Shown: positions 33,912 through 47,026 of the stretch, piece after piece | Layout of the letters: every line of letters begins with the position of its first letter | Numbering within the stretch: position 1 is the first letter of the stretch | From: Flaccisagitta enflata | Lineage: Eukaryota; Chaetognatha; Sagittoidea; Aphragmophora | DNA length: 64,000 nt | Direction of reading: 5' to 3' | Assembly: GCA_965153355.1 (NCBI GenBank) | Contig: OZ231126.1 | Span: 51,460,001-51,524,000, forward strand | Made by a program: the position numbers and the translations under genes | The notes under the pieces: generated by a model | Told to the model about the DNA's origin: nothing | What the model saw: only the letters and a program-made list of their open reading frames with translations | Databases searched by the model: none

Positions 33912-33975
33912 GGTGTGTGCGCATGTGTGTTTGTGTGTGTGTTTGGGTGTTTGACTGTGTGCCTGTTTGTTACAC
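33708..33975. repeat. (GT)n microsatellite cluster
   Basis: Two GT-rich blocks, 33710-33800 and 33875-33960, are separated by about 70 bp of ordinary sequence. Cys-Val frames across them are artefacts. Confidence 0.95.
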
Positions 33976-34241
33976 CAACAATTGAATTTAGTTTCAAATA
34001 TTAAGAAAGAAAGAACACTCTCCTCTGCATCTTTCTTCCACCTTAACATAGACTCATATACTCTTTGACGCATTGTCACCATTTTTAATTGGAAACTTTT
34101 GCAGCTTAGAAATTTGTCATACTTAAAAAAAACTGGGCTTGCATCAAGCCCCGGGCTTGGTTTAAAAAATAAGGGGCTTGACTAGTTTTTCATCACATCC
34201 AGACTAAAAGTATCAAAAATCTGATACTCAAAGCAACACAT

Positions 34242-34755
34242 TTGGGTGCTTCGCATAGCAAAAGTTGGTTATTTCTTTTCACCCTCTTTACCTAATGTGG
34301 AGTGACCAATTTTATGACCCTTACCATTTTTGTTTTATCAAAAATTGTTCATCTTCCGTTTTTTAGAAAATTGCTTTTGAGGACCTAATTTGCATAATGC
34401 AGTGGGATGAAACAATATGCTGACATTGTTTGAATCAGCTTTTATAATTTTTTACTCTTCACAGAATTGCAATTCTGCCTTTTCATTTGCTCTTTCATAA
34501 CTTATGTTCTGATATTTTAGTTTTTTTTTCATACATCATGATTTTTAAAAACAAATAATTGTGTTTTTTGTAACAAAACTACATAGGATTTTGCTGAATT
34601 CTGGGAAATCAGTGGAAACTTTATTGCCAAAACAAAGACGGAAGATGAAGGAATTTTTGAAAAAGGAAAATGGTCATCTTCATGATTTTTACTCCTCCAT
34701 ATTACATAAGTAGGGTGAAGGGATACTCCCAACTTTTGATATGTGAAGCACTCAA
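34242..34755. mobile_element. Mutator-like MITE, copy 2, 9-bp TSD
   Basis: The ends are TTGGGTGCTTCGCATAGC and (inverted) TTGAGTGCTTCACATATC. GCAACACAT flanks both sides exactly (34233-34241 and 34756-34764). It is collinear with the copy at 14728-15242 and only one base shorter. Confidence 0.85.
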
Positions 34756-34879
34756 GCAACACATGACCTCGGCAAAAGAGTTCAATACAATCATTTGATA
34801 CATATCATTGCTAGATAAGGTGGGCTTAATGGGGCTTGTAGTTTTTTTTATGGGCTTATGTGGGGCGGGGCTTGGCGAT

Positions 34880-36010
34880 CATTTCATACGGTGAGTAAGA
34901 GAGTCAGAGACAGAAAATCTTGAGAAAGTGACGAAAGTGGGTGCGTGAAAATATACGATAAGGTTACTTAACAAAACTTAAGGATACAAAAGAAATAACT
35001 CCATATCGTAAATTGATAGGAGAACGCAAAGAAGAAGAAAATTTGTGATGTCCAACTTCAAGTAATCAGGATAGCGAGTGGTTGGGCCATGACGATATCG
35101 ACAAGCTTTAGCTACAAAACCTTTGCCTTAAAAGTTAAAGCAATTAATTGGCATCAAATTGGGAATAGCGGTAAATACAGTGAAAGGTGGAACCGAGGGA
35201 TAGGGATTTTTGAGATCAGTCTCGGATTAGGGATGTGGATGAGTAGAGTAGGACCGAGCGGGGCATCGTAGCCAAAAACAAGATCAGCCGCCGAAAATGC
35301 TAGCTCGCGCTCTTGAAAAATACAAGAAGATTTCCCAATGGACTTGACAGGGCGTGTCTCTGAAGAAAAGCCCAAGCACACAGAGCGCTCGCGCGCGCGC
35401 GAAGAAAAACGAAAGGAGAGATAAATAGAAAGATGCCCTTCGGTTCGGTATTCACATGGTTCTTGCCGTCACAGAGGGCGGTGATGTCAAAGGATAAGAC
35501 ACGATGAAGCATCACATCACAACGTTTTGAAAAGCACCGACGGTCTGGAAAATTAACACAGAGGATAGAATAAACTTCCACATGGTTTACTAAAGCGGGA
35601 GGGAGCGGAAGAAAAGGGGAAACAGGAGGATTTACTGTGAGTGGCGGGGAGGGGAAGTTTTCACAAGTGTCAAATGGTATTCCGTCGCGGACAATAACTA
35701 AAAATTCTTATAGCCAGCATAGTATTGGATTTAATTCCATCATGATTCATGGAATGATATCCGAATCAGATAAGATGACGAGCGGAATCTGTTAAAGCTC
35801 GCCGTAAGATCATTTGAGCTTAATTCGTAGCCACCAGAGAAGTCAGAAATCCAAGGATCACACGTGGTCAGCGGTACCCGATGTCCTACTCAGTGATCAA
35901 TTGGATCGAGAGCTGGACAGCGGCCTTTTGAAGACGTACAAACGTCTGTTCTAAGTAGTACTAGACCATTCGACATTGGAGTATTGTCACCAGAAAATAT
36001 CTCAATGCAA
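34880..36010. other. Intergenic with weak minus-strand exon candidates
   Basis: Two minus-strand segments follow good pyrimidine-tract acceptors: one ends TTAATTTTCCAG at about 35549 (frame RRCFSKRCDVMLHRVLSFDI) and one ends TTTTCTTCAG at about 35358 (frame ELAFSAADLVFGYDAPLGPT then LLIHIPNP). The latter faintly resembles the modular gene's VIFETTALVIS...PTGN segment. Their phases do not join cleanly, so they are not called as exons. Confidence 0.25.
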
Positions 36011-36030
36011 ACATACTCTCACACACACAC

Positions 36031-36123
<93 letters not shown>
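36031..36123. repeat. (CT)n microsatellite
   Basis: An almost pure CT run of about 90 bp, preceded by a short CA/CT mix. Confidence 0.95.
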
Positions 36124-36126
<3 letters not shown>

Positions 36127-36424
36127 CTTTACGCTGCGACTATGCGAGGGGTGACCTTTTCTTCAATTTCCACTAAACCCTCTTATTTTAATATGAAACG
36201 TCAAAGATGAGAAAATGAAACGCGCCCAGAATATTCCATCAGATGTCATTTTTCCATCTACGGCTCTTCCTTAGTCGCCTACCCTCTTTTCAAAGAATGA
36301 CAGTTTCGACGTAAATAAAAACCATAGGACAAAAAAAGAAAACAAATAAAACAAAACAAACAAACAAAATAAAAAAACTTCAAAATTACAGACCCACGGA
36401 CTACGTAATTATTGAATCTCGTCG

Positions 36425-36429
<5 letters not shown>

Positions 36430-36503
<74 letters not shown>
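36430..36503. repeat. (CT)n microsatellite
   Basis: A pure CT run of about 74 bp. Confidence 0.95.
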
Positions 36504-36506
<3 letters not shown>

Positions 36507-36549
36507 CCCGACTTTCAGTAACAAAGGTTTTCATGAGAATTCTTTTGGT

Positions 36550-36840
36550 ATGGCGGAAGACCGAGAAAATGGTTCCAGGAGGAGCCATACGCACACTGCT
36601 TCAAGGAAAAATGGTGGCCCTCCAGATGGCAATGACATGACTGACCCTAAAAAAGACGAGGGCTCCTTTCAGAACTCTCCCTCTTATCTCGCTTTTTCCC
36701 CCTCCATTAGAACCCATCAACCCCCTCCCCCCTCCACACCCCCATTCCCCACTTTTGCTGGTCAATTGCGAAAAGCAAATGACGCTCAAGTACCAATATC
36801 ACCACTGAGTGCGGGAAAAGTAAGGCAATTCAACGAATGA
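36550..36840 (+). CDS. Doubtful short ORF, hydrophilic, Pro-rich
   Basis: An ATG at about 36550 opens a frame of 96 codons beginning MAEDRENGSRRSHTHTASRK, with a proline stretch (PPPPSTPPFP) and ending RQFNE. The composition is hydrophilic and disordered and no family is recognised. It may be a first exon or chance; a CT microsatellite directly upstream inflates the apparent frame. Confidence 0.2.
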   Translation: MAEDRENGSRRSHTHTASRKNGGPPDGNDMTDPKKDEGSFQNSPSYLAFSPSIRTHQPPPPSTPPFPTFAGQLRKANDAQVPISPLSAGKVRQFNE

Positions 36841-36999
36841 AACGTCTTTCATTTAATGAACATTGAGCGTGACGTGACCAAAGCCGTATTTTTCATTCAA
36901 TCGTATCGCGTGCATGCATTCGCATTTTATGTCACAGTCTCAATGCAAAACGTTTTGCCTTCCAGTTTCACTCACACTGCGACGTTATGGAGCGACATC

Positions 37000-37165
37000 G
37001 GATGCACGGCTTCACAAGTCGCGCGCGGATGGGCAGGGGCAATAATAAAGTTAAACAGTACGGGCAGGGGTAATGATGCAAAAAACAACCATGAGCGGCA
37101 AGAAAGCCAAATGAGACCGATTGATGGACCGACAAACAGCAGGTTATCGAGTCGCTTGCACGCGG
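37000..37165 (-). mobile_element. GTCC element, degenerate copy
   Basis: On the minus strand it starts CCGCGTGCAAGCGACTCGAT and ends CATCCGCGCGCGACTTGTGA then AGCCGTGCATCC. The stem is of the C:G type (AGTCGCGCGCGG with GCGACT). Confidence 0.6.
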
Positions 37166-37735
37166 TCAAAACCTGCCAAAAACGAACCCCTTCTGCAACG
37201 GCTATTAAGCTTAAGTACTCATAGTCTTAGAAAGATGGAACAGACGAAGTTTGGAAAAGGTTCCAATCGACAGCCTCTTCGAGCTTTCCCTACTATGTGC
37301 TCGAAATACGACAATGACCAATCCTTTCAATATACGTCTGACGCCTCAAGACCTCTTTTTTATTTGCAGCTCATTGCTTTTTCTTCCAAAGTTGTGGCAC
37401 AAGTCAATCTTGCGAATGATCCATGAAAAGGCTAGAAAAAATGGGTACAATGGTCTTGCCTATTCATTCCAGACCACAAACGAGGACCAAAGACCAAAAA
37501 GTCATCCAATAAAGGAAAGGTCCAGTGTTCCTTTCCTCTAACCCACATATGCGTGTGCGCGTGCTAGTGCGCACGCACCAAGCTACCCGGGCGTTTTGAG
37601 CAATGCGGGCGTTCGCGCACACGCACAAATCCATCGAAACGTGGCAATTCTATGGACGTGACTTGAAATCTAAGTTTACGACCTTTTCAGATCCCAATCG
37701 CGAGTTGGAATCGAAACGACAGAAAGCCCAAAACC

Positions 37736-37739
<4 letters not shown>

Positions 37740-37772
<33 letters not shown>
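37740..37772. repeat. (GA)n microsatellite
   Basis: A short, pure GA run. Confidence 0.9.
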
Positions 37773-37775
<3 letters not shown>

Positions 37776-38103
37776 CCTATATATCAATAAATTTTGCACA
37801 CGCAAAGTTGACTAAGGAACCAGGATGAGAAATGACAATAATCGAGAGAAACATGGTTTTCATTTTCTTACAGGAAAGTTTTGGAACACATGGGGCTGAT
37901 CGGTCCGTCAAATGAAATTGATAGGGTAATTAGATTTGATAATCTGGTATGAATTTGCCTGCAATGCGCGTTTTGGGGGTTAAACTGGCGGCAAAGATGA
38001 GACAAGAGGCTTCTGCCTAATCCTTTCCACTTCCCTCATTTACGTCCAGAATTAATGTTGGCGTCAGAGTAGGAAGCGAAGGAACAAACACCTGCTGGAA
38101 ACC

Positions 38104-38301
<198 letters not shown>

Positions 38302-38881
38302 GATACCGCTATGGGATTAATTGCACCATGAATCCTCATGGAATTTCTCCTCCCATGCACGATCGGTGGTTGGCGACGCAAAAATAAGGTGAATCTTCAA
38401 ACTTGATTCCATTCTTATCATTATTAAGTTCAATTCACACCAACCGAAGAAGAAGCTGATGTGAAATCGCGTGGCTGTCAGTCCGACATTATGTCAAACA
38501 CCTTGATGAACCTGTGAGAGAGGATGAGTTCGAGATACCGTCCATCCTACCGTCAACAACTTCATAAGCGTGTAATTGTTAAGTATTTCTCACAAGCCTT
38601 CTTTTAAAAGATATTTAGATGTTAGATAACAAGATATTTAGATTAAGAACATTTTAAAAACATTAAACCCTTGAAATTACCTAAAATTTAAGAACATTGA
38701 AGGCTTGCCCAAAAAGTGACGTTCTTATAAAAAAAGTCTATCTATGGACGGATGGAATAGATCATTCCTACCTGAATTACTTTTCTTTGGTTGTACTTGC
38801 ACGATAAGAGAAACTTCATCTCCACATTGGGTGCAATTACAATACCAAGAGATTGACAGACAGACAGACAGACAGCGAAAG

Positions 38882-38919
<38 letters not shown>

Positions 38920-41121
38920 AAAGGAAAAAAACAAGCTCACGCAAATTGCGACGCAAGGGACACACGTCTATCCGGGGCGTGACAGTTACACTGGAAAATA
39001 CGAGATCCTTCTGCCAAATGCGCACAATCTAAATTTTTTACATGCTTAAATTTTAGATCATAAATATTCGATTAAAGCAGCAACAAACCCACTAGTCATC
39101 GACGTACAGAAATTTAAGCATCTGGTGGATCAGTAACAGACAATGGTGTGATCCAAGGAACGTCTCGCGTTCGCGATCACATTAACGAAAACATTTCTCT
39201 TGAGAAAAAAGTTTATCGCTTTGCGCTCGAGGTGATGAAACACATTTGACACCATGCCAAAACCACAAACTGTCGAGTCATTTTGATCCTTCCCAACTTT
39301 CGCATGGCCACATAAGCATACTTTCCGTGTAACCAGCAACAGCGGAGTGATGTCATGTCCATAAGCTCCGTGCACACGCAAATGCTATAAATAACCGAAT
39401 TACAACCATAGGAAAAGCACTTAACGAGTCGGAGAGGGAGACTTTGTTTTGATGAGAAAATGAGAGACTCGCGTAAGCCGTTCGAGACTAGTGAGGCAAG
39501 GACAAAGCGATAAAGTCTTGATGATCTTTCGCGAAACGGTCGGCGGGCCGAAACAAGACTAGAGAACTACTTCTCCTTCATCCGGGGAAGAGTTTCAGCG
39601 CCGACGTCCTTTCCCGCGCGCCATTAACTGTGCGAGCGTGTTACATCCGGGTTAGGCCGCATTCTCGCCAAGTAACATCCGGACTATCCAACTGCTCTAA
39701 CTCTAACAACAACAACGCCCGAATCACATTTGGGGACTTAAAGCCGAACTCCCATTGTCATAAAGAAGAAACTCGAGGGAGACTGGGAAGTGAGAGAAGG
39801 AGGCGCGAGGGGGAAAAGGAGAAAGAGGATGGAGGAGAAAGCGTCATCAGAAAGGCGAGACGACATAACACAGAGATAGAGAGCCATCATGGCGAGACCA
39901 AGGGAGTGTTTGCAATTCACTCACGCCTCCGTGACGCTTAAAAAAATCAAAACCTTGAACGTCGGCCAAGAAGCGCTGAAGGGGGATATTTTAGCCAATG
40001 TAAGGAAAAAGCCAACTACAAAGAGAAATAATGGAAAAAGCGGTGGAATATTTGAGAGACGTTCATGCCTTCACTCAGGTTTTTCCATGACGAAGGCCGT
40101 TTGAGTAATCATTTATAAACACTACGCACTGTCCTGATAAAATTGATTGGATGATAGAAAGAGAATAACAATCGCAGGAGTCGTGGGAAAGAAAAGCAAA
40201 GTGTCGGAAGGACGGGGTACTAGAAAGAAAGAGGATGAATCGTTCAGTCGGATGGTGGATTAATTCCATTGTAGAAAAGGTGGATACCAGATGGTCTGTC
40301 GAGAAAGGTCATCTCACATAAAAAAGAAGAAATGGAAAGAATGACGGGAAAAAAGATGAGAAAAGCGTAAGGAGATAAAGCAGAAAAGAAGAACGGGAGG
40401 AGAATAAAAGATAAATTACCGGATGACAATAGCGAGATCGAGGAAAGGGAATCCAGTGCAAAAAGAATTGGAAAGAAGCTCAAACTTTAAATTGCTCAGG
40501 GCCAAAGAGAAAGGAAAGGAAGCAAAGAGATGGAGACAAGAAAGGGGAGAGAGAGAGAGAGAGAGAGAGACATAGTCACACACACAGAGGAGAAGAGAAC
40601 AGGAGAATGAAAAAGTGGAGCACAAAAGCACATATGTAGTAGTAACGGAAAGGGAAACGAAGAATCAAAGAACGAAAGAAAGCTCGATGGCGCAAGAGCA
40701 AGGTGGGAACTTCTTTTCTGCGTCTGAACCCAGATGAAAAATTCTATAATATCATTTATCTTACCCCGACAATTTTTCTACTTCCTATTTTCTCCATCTT
40801 TTTTTTTCTCCATCTCCTCCTCGTCGTCATCATCATCCTCCTCCTCCTCCAAGTCTGACAGATTCAATTGAGGCAACCGACGAAGCGAAATAAACGGCGA
40901 AAAAATCATTTCCGGGATGATAATCTGCCGACTCCGTCGCCGAATGACGCCGACTCTGACACCGACCCCATTTTCACATCTAACTCATCCCCGTTACTGC
41001 CATGTCCCTCCTTCCTCCTCACTTGCGACGCAGCCACTACCACTCCTTGCAACGATTTAAGCGCTAAAATACGTAGCTATGTTACACTGTTAATCTGTCC
41101 TTCACAGTTTTCTATAGTCTA
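38302..41121. other. Non-coding or unrecognised; GC-rich patch and weak exon
   Basis: A short (GA)n tract lies at 38888-38915 and another at 40548-40570. A CpG-rich patch at about 39520-39680 could be a promoter. On the plus strand, a pyrimidine tract ending CTGACAG at about 40869 precedes an open segment (IQLRQPTKRNKRRKNHF ... NDADSDTDPIF) that reaches a possible donor, AAATAC|GTAGC, near 41080. It is hydrophilic, of unknown family and weakly supported. Confidence 0.3.
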
Positions 41122-43782
41122 ACAGGATGTGCAAAAAATTTGGTAAAAACATAAAAGCACAAAAACCACACTTCTTGATGGCCCAGTAATACAAAATTTG
41201 GGGTATAGCCTCCTAATTAGTTCTACTAGATGTTGGTGATTTCCGCTAACAGACTCCTAGCTATGACAGATAAAATCACAATTTTAATCATGAGTGAAGT
41301 CATTTTTTTCTTTCAGATATGATTAAGCGTGCGTTTAGGGGGTTGAAATCCATCATCACCCAATCTTAATGGGCCCTCATTTTTTTTTCCGCATTTTCAC
41401 TATCTACTCTATAACTGAGTCTTTTTTGCACAAAAAGATAATTTTCACAAAAATTTGTTTTTTGCTTGAAATCCCTTTTGATAATCTAATAGGGGCTATT
41501 CCTCATCATTCCAACCAAATGAAATGATCCAATTCTGTTTTGCAACTCATGAAGTCAATTTTTTGTTTTTTGGCGCAAAATGTTTAATAATTTGAAATGT
41601 CCGAAATTCAATTTCTTCCTCTCTGACCTTTTAAGATTGGGGAAAGATGATTAATTATTTTGTTATATTACTGCCCCACTTCTTTTGGATCAATTAAGGG
41701 GGGAATTTTACATGGCCAGAAGCGAGGGCATTTGTGGGAGAGCGACCAGTCAAGCGGGACATGGTTGGGACAATTAAAAATGTTTAATAATTTGAAATGT
41801 CCAAAATTCATCTTTTTGATTTATAACTAGTAAAGCCCAGTCAAAAGTTGATGAATGATGTCAGTCATTCAACTTTGATAACATTGATTGAAAAGAGGTG
41901 TAAAAAGTGCCACTCGCTGTATTCAATGTATGAAAATTCTAATTACTTCGTCTCATAGTCTAGCGCTTGAAGTATAACTTCTTTTCACGAGAAACAGTTC
42001 TGATTTTGCTCTGATTTCGAATTCAACTGCCTGTAAGATCTCATCGGCATAGCCAAACGCTGACCTCTATGGTTCCGTTGGTGGCACCGATGGGTAGAGC
42101 TTGAAAATCTGCTTCGGATTTTGTCGGAGTGACAATGGGTGAAAGCAACCCCGATTTTTAGTATTGAATCAACTGACATGATGTTTGATACAATTTTCTG
42201 TTCTAGCATTCAGAGTTAAAGTCCGGGGACATAAAGGTCAGCTTAAGTGTAGTCAATTACATTTTGTTAAAATCTAAAGCATTTCATGTACATCATGGTC
42301 AATTTTTTTTTCATCGATGTCACTCAAATGGTTTGGAAAATATTTCACTTTTCCTTCTAGATCTACTTCCTTACTCGGATGAAGATGTAGGTAAGGGTGA
42401 TTTTTATGATGCAATTTTCCTTGTCATCATTGCTCTTTTACTATGCTGTAAGGAGTTACGCATTGGCGTCAGCTCTCATCAAAACAATTTTTCCATGGCG
42501 CTAAATTGCATGACACAACCTGCTGCATGCAGTCGGATCCACCTTCGGTACAGTGATGAACTGTCTCCGCATCTGTGTATCTGTGCGTCCATTTATTTGT
42601 TGGGTTTAGTCAGTCTCTCGCTTTCCTGACGCGCAATGATACATTGGAAGGTTAACTCTGAGTTAGAAAAAATGTCAGTGGAGATGAGCTTTAGAAAGAA
42701 GTCGTAGAATAAGTGTTACTTTTTTTTCCCCATTTTTTATTAAAAAAAGTTTATAAAACATCACAACGAGTAATGCTGTAGACTTATGATTTCTACAGTT
42801 TTATTCAGCGTCCTCACTTTAGTCAAAATGCCAAAAATCTTTTCCCAGCGAGTTTTTTAACCCCCTCTGTTTTCGCCGCCTACATAGTCATATTCACGCT
42901 GATTTTTGTCTTTGTTTCCTTCCTCTCATCACAGGGAAAACCAGAACTATGTAAAGAACTTCTCGTAGCACTCATGGTGTCAAATGATTGACAAATGGTT
43001 CAGGATGAAAAACCAAATGACTGAATGGCCTGAAAAAGTATAGAAATTTTTGCATCGATCAAAAAAATGCCCGTTACATATACATTACATGATAATTAAG
43101 GTCTAAGACATTGTCAAAAACATGCGAAATTTTCAAAGACAAGTGCAAATTGGTGTTTTTTTTCTTGGTGAATCCTTTCATCAAGTCTTTACCTCACCTA
43201 CGGGTAAAAAAATGACAACTTTTTAAAAAAATTTGAGAATATTTGACCAAAAAATGACATACTCATAGTGATAATTGATGCTAGGAGTCTGCCGGTGAGA
43301 ATAACCTGTTAGAATGTGCCGTTTTTCATAAGAATAATCTTGGTTGGCAAAGGAATGAATTATACTTTGGTCAAACTTTCCCATTTCACAGAATTTTTAC
43401 CAGTAACCTGGAAGTTTTTCTTCAAATCATTCTCCTGTCTAAACGGTTTGAGCTACAGATGCCAGATTAGTCTCAAATGAAAGATATTTTAATTTTCTTT
43501 CATTTGAGTCCAATCTGGCATCTGTAGCTCAAACCGTGTAGACAGGAGAATGATTTGAAGAAAAACTTCCAGGTTACTGGTAAAAATTCTGTGAAATGGG
43601 AAAGTTTGACCAGAGTATAATTCATTCCTTTGCCAACCAAGATTATTCTTATGAAAAACTGCACATTCTAACATCTAGTAGAAGTAATTAGGAGGATATA
43701 CCTCAAATTTTGTATTACTGGACCATCAAGAAGTGTGGTTTTTGTTCTTTTATGTTTTTACCAAATTTTTTGCACATCCTGT
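41122..43782. mobile_element. 2.66 kb TIR element, TA target site
   Basis: The left end ACAGGATGTGCAAAAAATTT and its inverse at the right end are flanked by TA on both sides. Inverted similarity extends about 150 bp (CTAGATGTT, GACTCCTAGC), interrupted on the right arm by a nested palindrome. No transposase frame was recognised inside, so it is non-autonomous or decayed. TA plus ACAG-type ends suggest Tc1/mariner ancestry. Confidence 0.7.
43309..43672. mobile_element. Nested near-perfect palindrome, about 364 bp
   Basis: TTAGAATGTGCCGTTTTTCA at the left is answered by its inverse (TGAAAAACTGCACATTCTAA) at the right. The arms meet at about 43490 (GAAAGATATTTTAATTTTCTTTC). It sits inside the right terminal repeat of the surrounding element, whose undisturbed left repeat shows the sequence before insertion. 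Confidence 0.75.
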
Positions 43783-44615
43783 TAACTCTTATCAAGCTTC
43801 CACCTTAGCCTTTTTTTGTAAAATACAAACTTCAAAGAAGCAGTAAACGAGAAAGACTCGTCGCTCCGAATTTTTTAACATCTTGGCCAAAAAAACTCCA
43901 TCGTTTGGGACAAAGACGAAGTCGAAAAGTCTTCAGACGTCAACTGTATCAGTAAATAGACAGTCATTGAGTGGAGAAAAATATTTCATGCTAGATTAAC
44001 TTTGAAAAAAAGCTAAGTTCAAATGTGAAAGCCATTTTCAAGAAAAAAAAATTATAGAAAAATTAGGACCTTTAGCTTTACGTCCTCAACAATACACTTT
44101 TTTTTTTATAAGCACGCACTTTTTTTGGCTGAGGCTGAGCGTGCTTAGCAAAATCTCATTTTCGAGGCTGAATTGTGCTTAAATGCGTGCTTATCATTTA
44201 TCAGTAAGTAATTATCCTATTCAGTATAGAACAAAGTACACAGTAGGGTATAGAAAACAGTTTAGAGTATTCTATAGTTTAGAATGAAATATAGTATAAA
44301 ATATAATAATGATTGTATTTTGTATAAAAAAATATACAGTTTAGAGTATTCTATAGTTTAAAATGAAATATAGTATAAAATATAATAATGATTGTTTTTC
44401 GTATAAAAAAATATACAGAATCTCTCACCGATGTTGTCTTATTTTCATATAAACCATGGGATGAGATTAGTATCTTGATCTACTATAAACTTTTTAGATT
44501 TTTGGGGTTATTTACAGGCCTTTTTTTAGTGATTTTTTTGGTAGAGCCAACCGGGCTCTCTCCTCACAAATCTACAGAGCCCGACGGCAAAACAGCGAGC
44601 CCGACAAAAAAAAAA

Positions 44616-45495
44616 AAACAATGCTGGATGCACAGTCGCCCAGAGCTTGACGCCAGTTGACCTGAAATGATCGTCACCAACTTCAGTGGTTTCATGACCC
44701 TGATGGTGCATAGATTACATTTCTAGAAAAAATGAAATCTGTTTTGGGGCGCTTTTTAAGATATCTAAAAAAATAGTATTATTTTACTTTATTTTTTACT
44801 ATAACTCTTAGTGATGAATTTTTTTGATAATTTTGACTGCAGATTTGATTTCAGATGATAGTCTCCGGTTCGTTTGATATGTCACACTATATACTTTTGC
44901 AAAAGAAATAAAAGCTTGTTTTTTGGTCAAATTACTATATAAAACAATGTTAAATAGCAAAATTTAACTTTTTATTTCTTTTGCAAAAGTATATAGTGTG
45001 ACATATCAAACAAACCGGAAACTATCATCTGAAATGATATCTGCAGTCAGAATTATCAAAAAAATTCACCACAAAGAGTTATGGTATGAAATTTAGTAAA
45101 ATAGTATTATTTTTTTAGATATCTTAAAAAGCGCCTCAAAACAGATTTCATTTTTTCTAGAAATGTAATCTATGCACCATCAGGGTCATAAAACCACTGA
45201 AGTTGGTGACGATCATTTCAGGTCAACTGGTGTCAAGCTCTGGGTGACTGTGGATGGAGGGCTACCTAAATAGTGTCTGGGCGGGCAGGAGTAGGAAATA
45301 TAATAGAAATCATTTGGGCAGGAGAAGCGACATAAGAATCACTTGTAAATGCCAAAAAAACAGTGTCACCGACCAATAGTGCAACAGGTGGTTTAATGAA
45401 TGGACGGACCAACAAATGGACAGACCAACAGACAGGCAGACCATCAGATGGACGGACCGCCCAACATAGTGGGTTATAGAGTAGTGTGCAAACAA
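44616..45495 (-). mobile_element. GTCC element split by a palindrome
   Basis: The left scrap AAACAATGCTGGATG corresponds to the inverted 3' end (AAACAAGGCCGGATACACGG). After the palindrome it resumes GAGGGCTACC ... GTCTGGGCGGGCAGGAG and continues to GGACGGACC-type tetramers and a decayed hairpin near 45480. Confidence 0.55.
44630..45252. mobile_element. CACAG palindrome, copy 1, 4-bp TSD GATG
   Basis: The left end CACAGTCGCCCAGAGCTTGA and the inverted right end CACAGTCACCCAGAGCTTGA are flanked by GATG (44626-44629 and 45253-45256). The arms are nearly perfect inverted copies around a short centre at about 44940. CAC termini with a 4-bp duplication are reminiscent of Chapaev/CMC-type elements. 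Confidence 0.75.
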
Positions 45496-46026
45496 CTTGA
45501 AAAACTGAACATTTTGCTACGTTTTTTTAAAAACGTGTGAGCCTCATGACACAGTCATCTTTCAATGGTATTTTTTCATCTCTCTCATACTAGAAATAAA
45601 TCGCTTTTTAAGATAGCAAAAATCATCACATTTTCTACCATATATTAGATATTAGTCGCATTTACATGAAACAATGAGATGCTTTACTTGTTGAATAATT
45701 TACATTTGACAAAGTGACTATGGCAGAAGTTCATTTTAATCACTTGTAGCTTATAAATTGGGTTTTCTTATTATGATTTCACGAGAATCTTCTAATCCAT
45801 TTGAGTTCAAAATATAGTTTCAATTTTGAGAGAGCCAGCCGGGCTCAGAGCCAGTGAAATCAGAGAGCCCGACAGCAAAATAGAGAGCCAGGGGCTCGCG
45901 GGCTCGCTCTAAAAAAAGGCCTGGTTATTTAGTATCATAATATATCATCCTTTTTACAGCAATGAATTCTTTTTAACAATAGTATCTAAGCAATAGTATT
46001 CTTTGATATGGTTAGAAATTCAATTA

Positions 46027-47026
46027 CAGTTAAGCTTCACTAGAGCGCACCCGCTAATAAGGCATCCCTTGCATAAAGGCATGATATGAAAAGTCCCGAC
46101 TATTCTCTCTTTAATCCTTTGTTGATAAGCCCCGCATATAAGGCACCCACCTATTAGGCAAATTTCACTATAGCGCATGAAAAACGGGATTTTTGGTCAA
46201 TATTTTGCTCGCTTTGAAGGCATCTAACAGGCAAAATGATTTTTAGGATGAGGAGGTGGATTGACAAAAGACAGGAAAGAAATACCCATGAGAGAAATAA
46301 CGATGATAAAGACGAGTATCAATGACGATGAAGCGGTATACCGATGATGAAGAGGAGCACCAATGATTATGATGAAGAGGAAGTGGAAGTAACAGAGGGC
46401 GAATATGTGGAATGAAGGGGAGAAGAGGGAGAAAATAATGAAGAGGAGTGAAAAGTCGATTAGACGATGAATGTATGCCAATATAAGATCGATGATGGCA
46501 TATTGGTGTGTGAATGACATTTTCAACCACTTAGAGTAAAAGGTCGCTACCAATCTAGCTATTTTCAAAATCAAAGAAAGTGACACACACTTTCATTTTT
46601 TCAAATCTTTTCACACTGTCATCTTCAACCAATTTTTTTTCTTGGAAAGAAACACAACCCCATTATGAGTTTGTGTTATTAAGATCCTTCCATATCTTTC
46701 ATGCAAAAAAGTCACTTTTCCAGTCTCATGCATGGTAAGTCAGGTGGCGAGCTGGTTAATGATAATGGACCATTGAGTGAGGTTGTTTTCAATCATGGCC
46801 CATTATAAAAAGCAAAGGAAGATCCAAATCATTTTTTTTGCCACTTCAAAGCATTCATCTTTGCCTAATTGACTGTGTATAAAACCAACAGTTTGAATAA
46901 TTAAATATATATGAATCTACGTATTTAGTGTGGTACAGAAATACACATGCTTGGCTATAAGGCACCCCGCCTAGAAGGCATGAAATCAACCGGTCCCTTG
47001 AGATGCCTTCTAGTGAAGCTTAACTG
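46027..47026. mobile_element. 1.0 kb TA-site element, pogo/Tc1-like ends
   Basis: CAGTTAAGCTTCACTAGAGC at the left and its inverse (CTTCTAGTGAAGCTTAACTG) at the right are flanked by TA. Subterminal AAGGCA and CTATAAGGC motifs are repeated. No transposase frame is recognised. Confidence 0.7.

Larger units (their letters stand above)
33339..34879. mobile_element. AAGCCCC-rich TIR element hosting nested repeats
   Basis: The left end ATCGCCATGCCCAGCCCCGA and the inverted right end ATCGCCAAGCCCCGCCCCAC face each other. Further inside, CATCAAGCCCGCC pairs with CATTAAGCCCACC. A (GT)n tract and the Mutator-like MITE (34242-34755) lie within it. No clear target duplication was found. Confidence 0.5.
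44515..45923. mobile_element. hAT-like element, 8-bp TSD GTTATTTA
   Basis: The left end is CAGGCCTTTTTTTAG and the right end is its inverse, CTAAAAAAAGGCCTG. GTTATTTA is repeated exactly on both sides (44507-44514 and 45924-45931). GAGCCCGAC and GGGCTC motifs occur near both ends. It carries a nested GTCC element, which carries a nested palindrome. Confidence 0.8.

Noticed and set aside
33708-34004. Cys-Val and Thr-His rich frames at 33700-34000, 52200-52430 and 61490-61860
   Set aside because: They are translations of (GT)n/(AC)n tracts.
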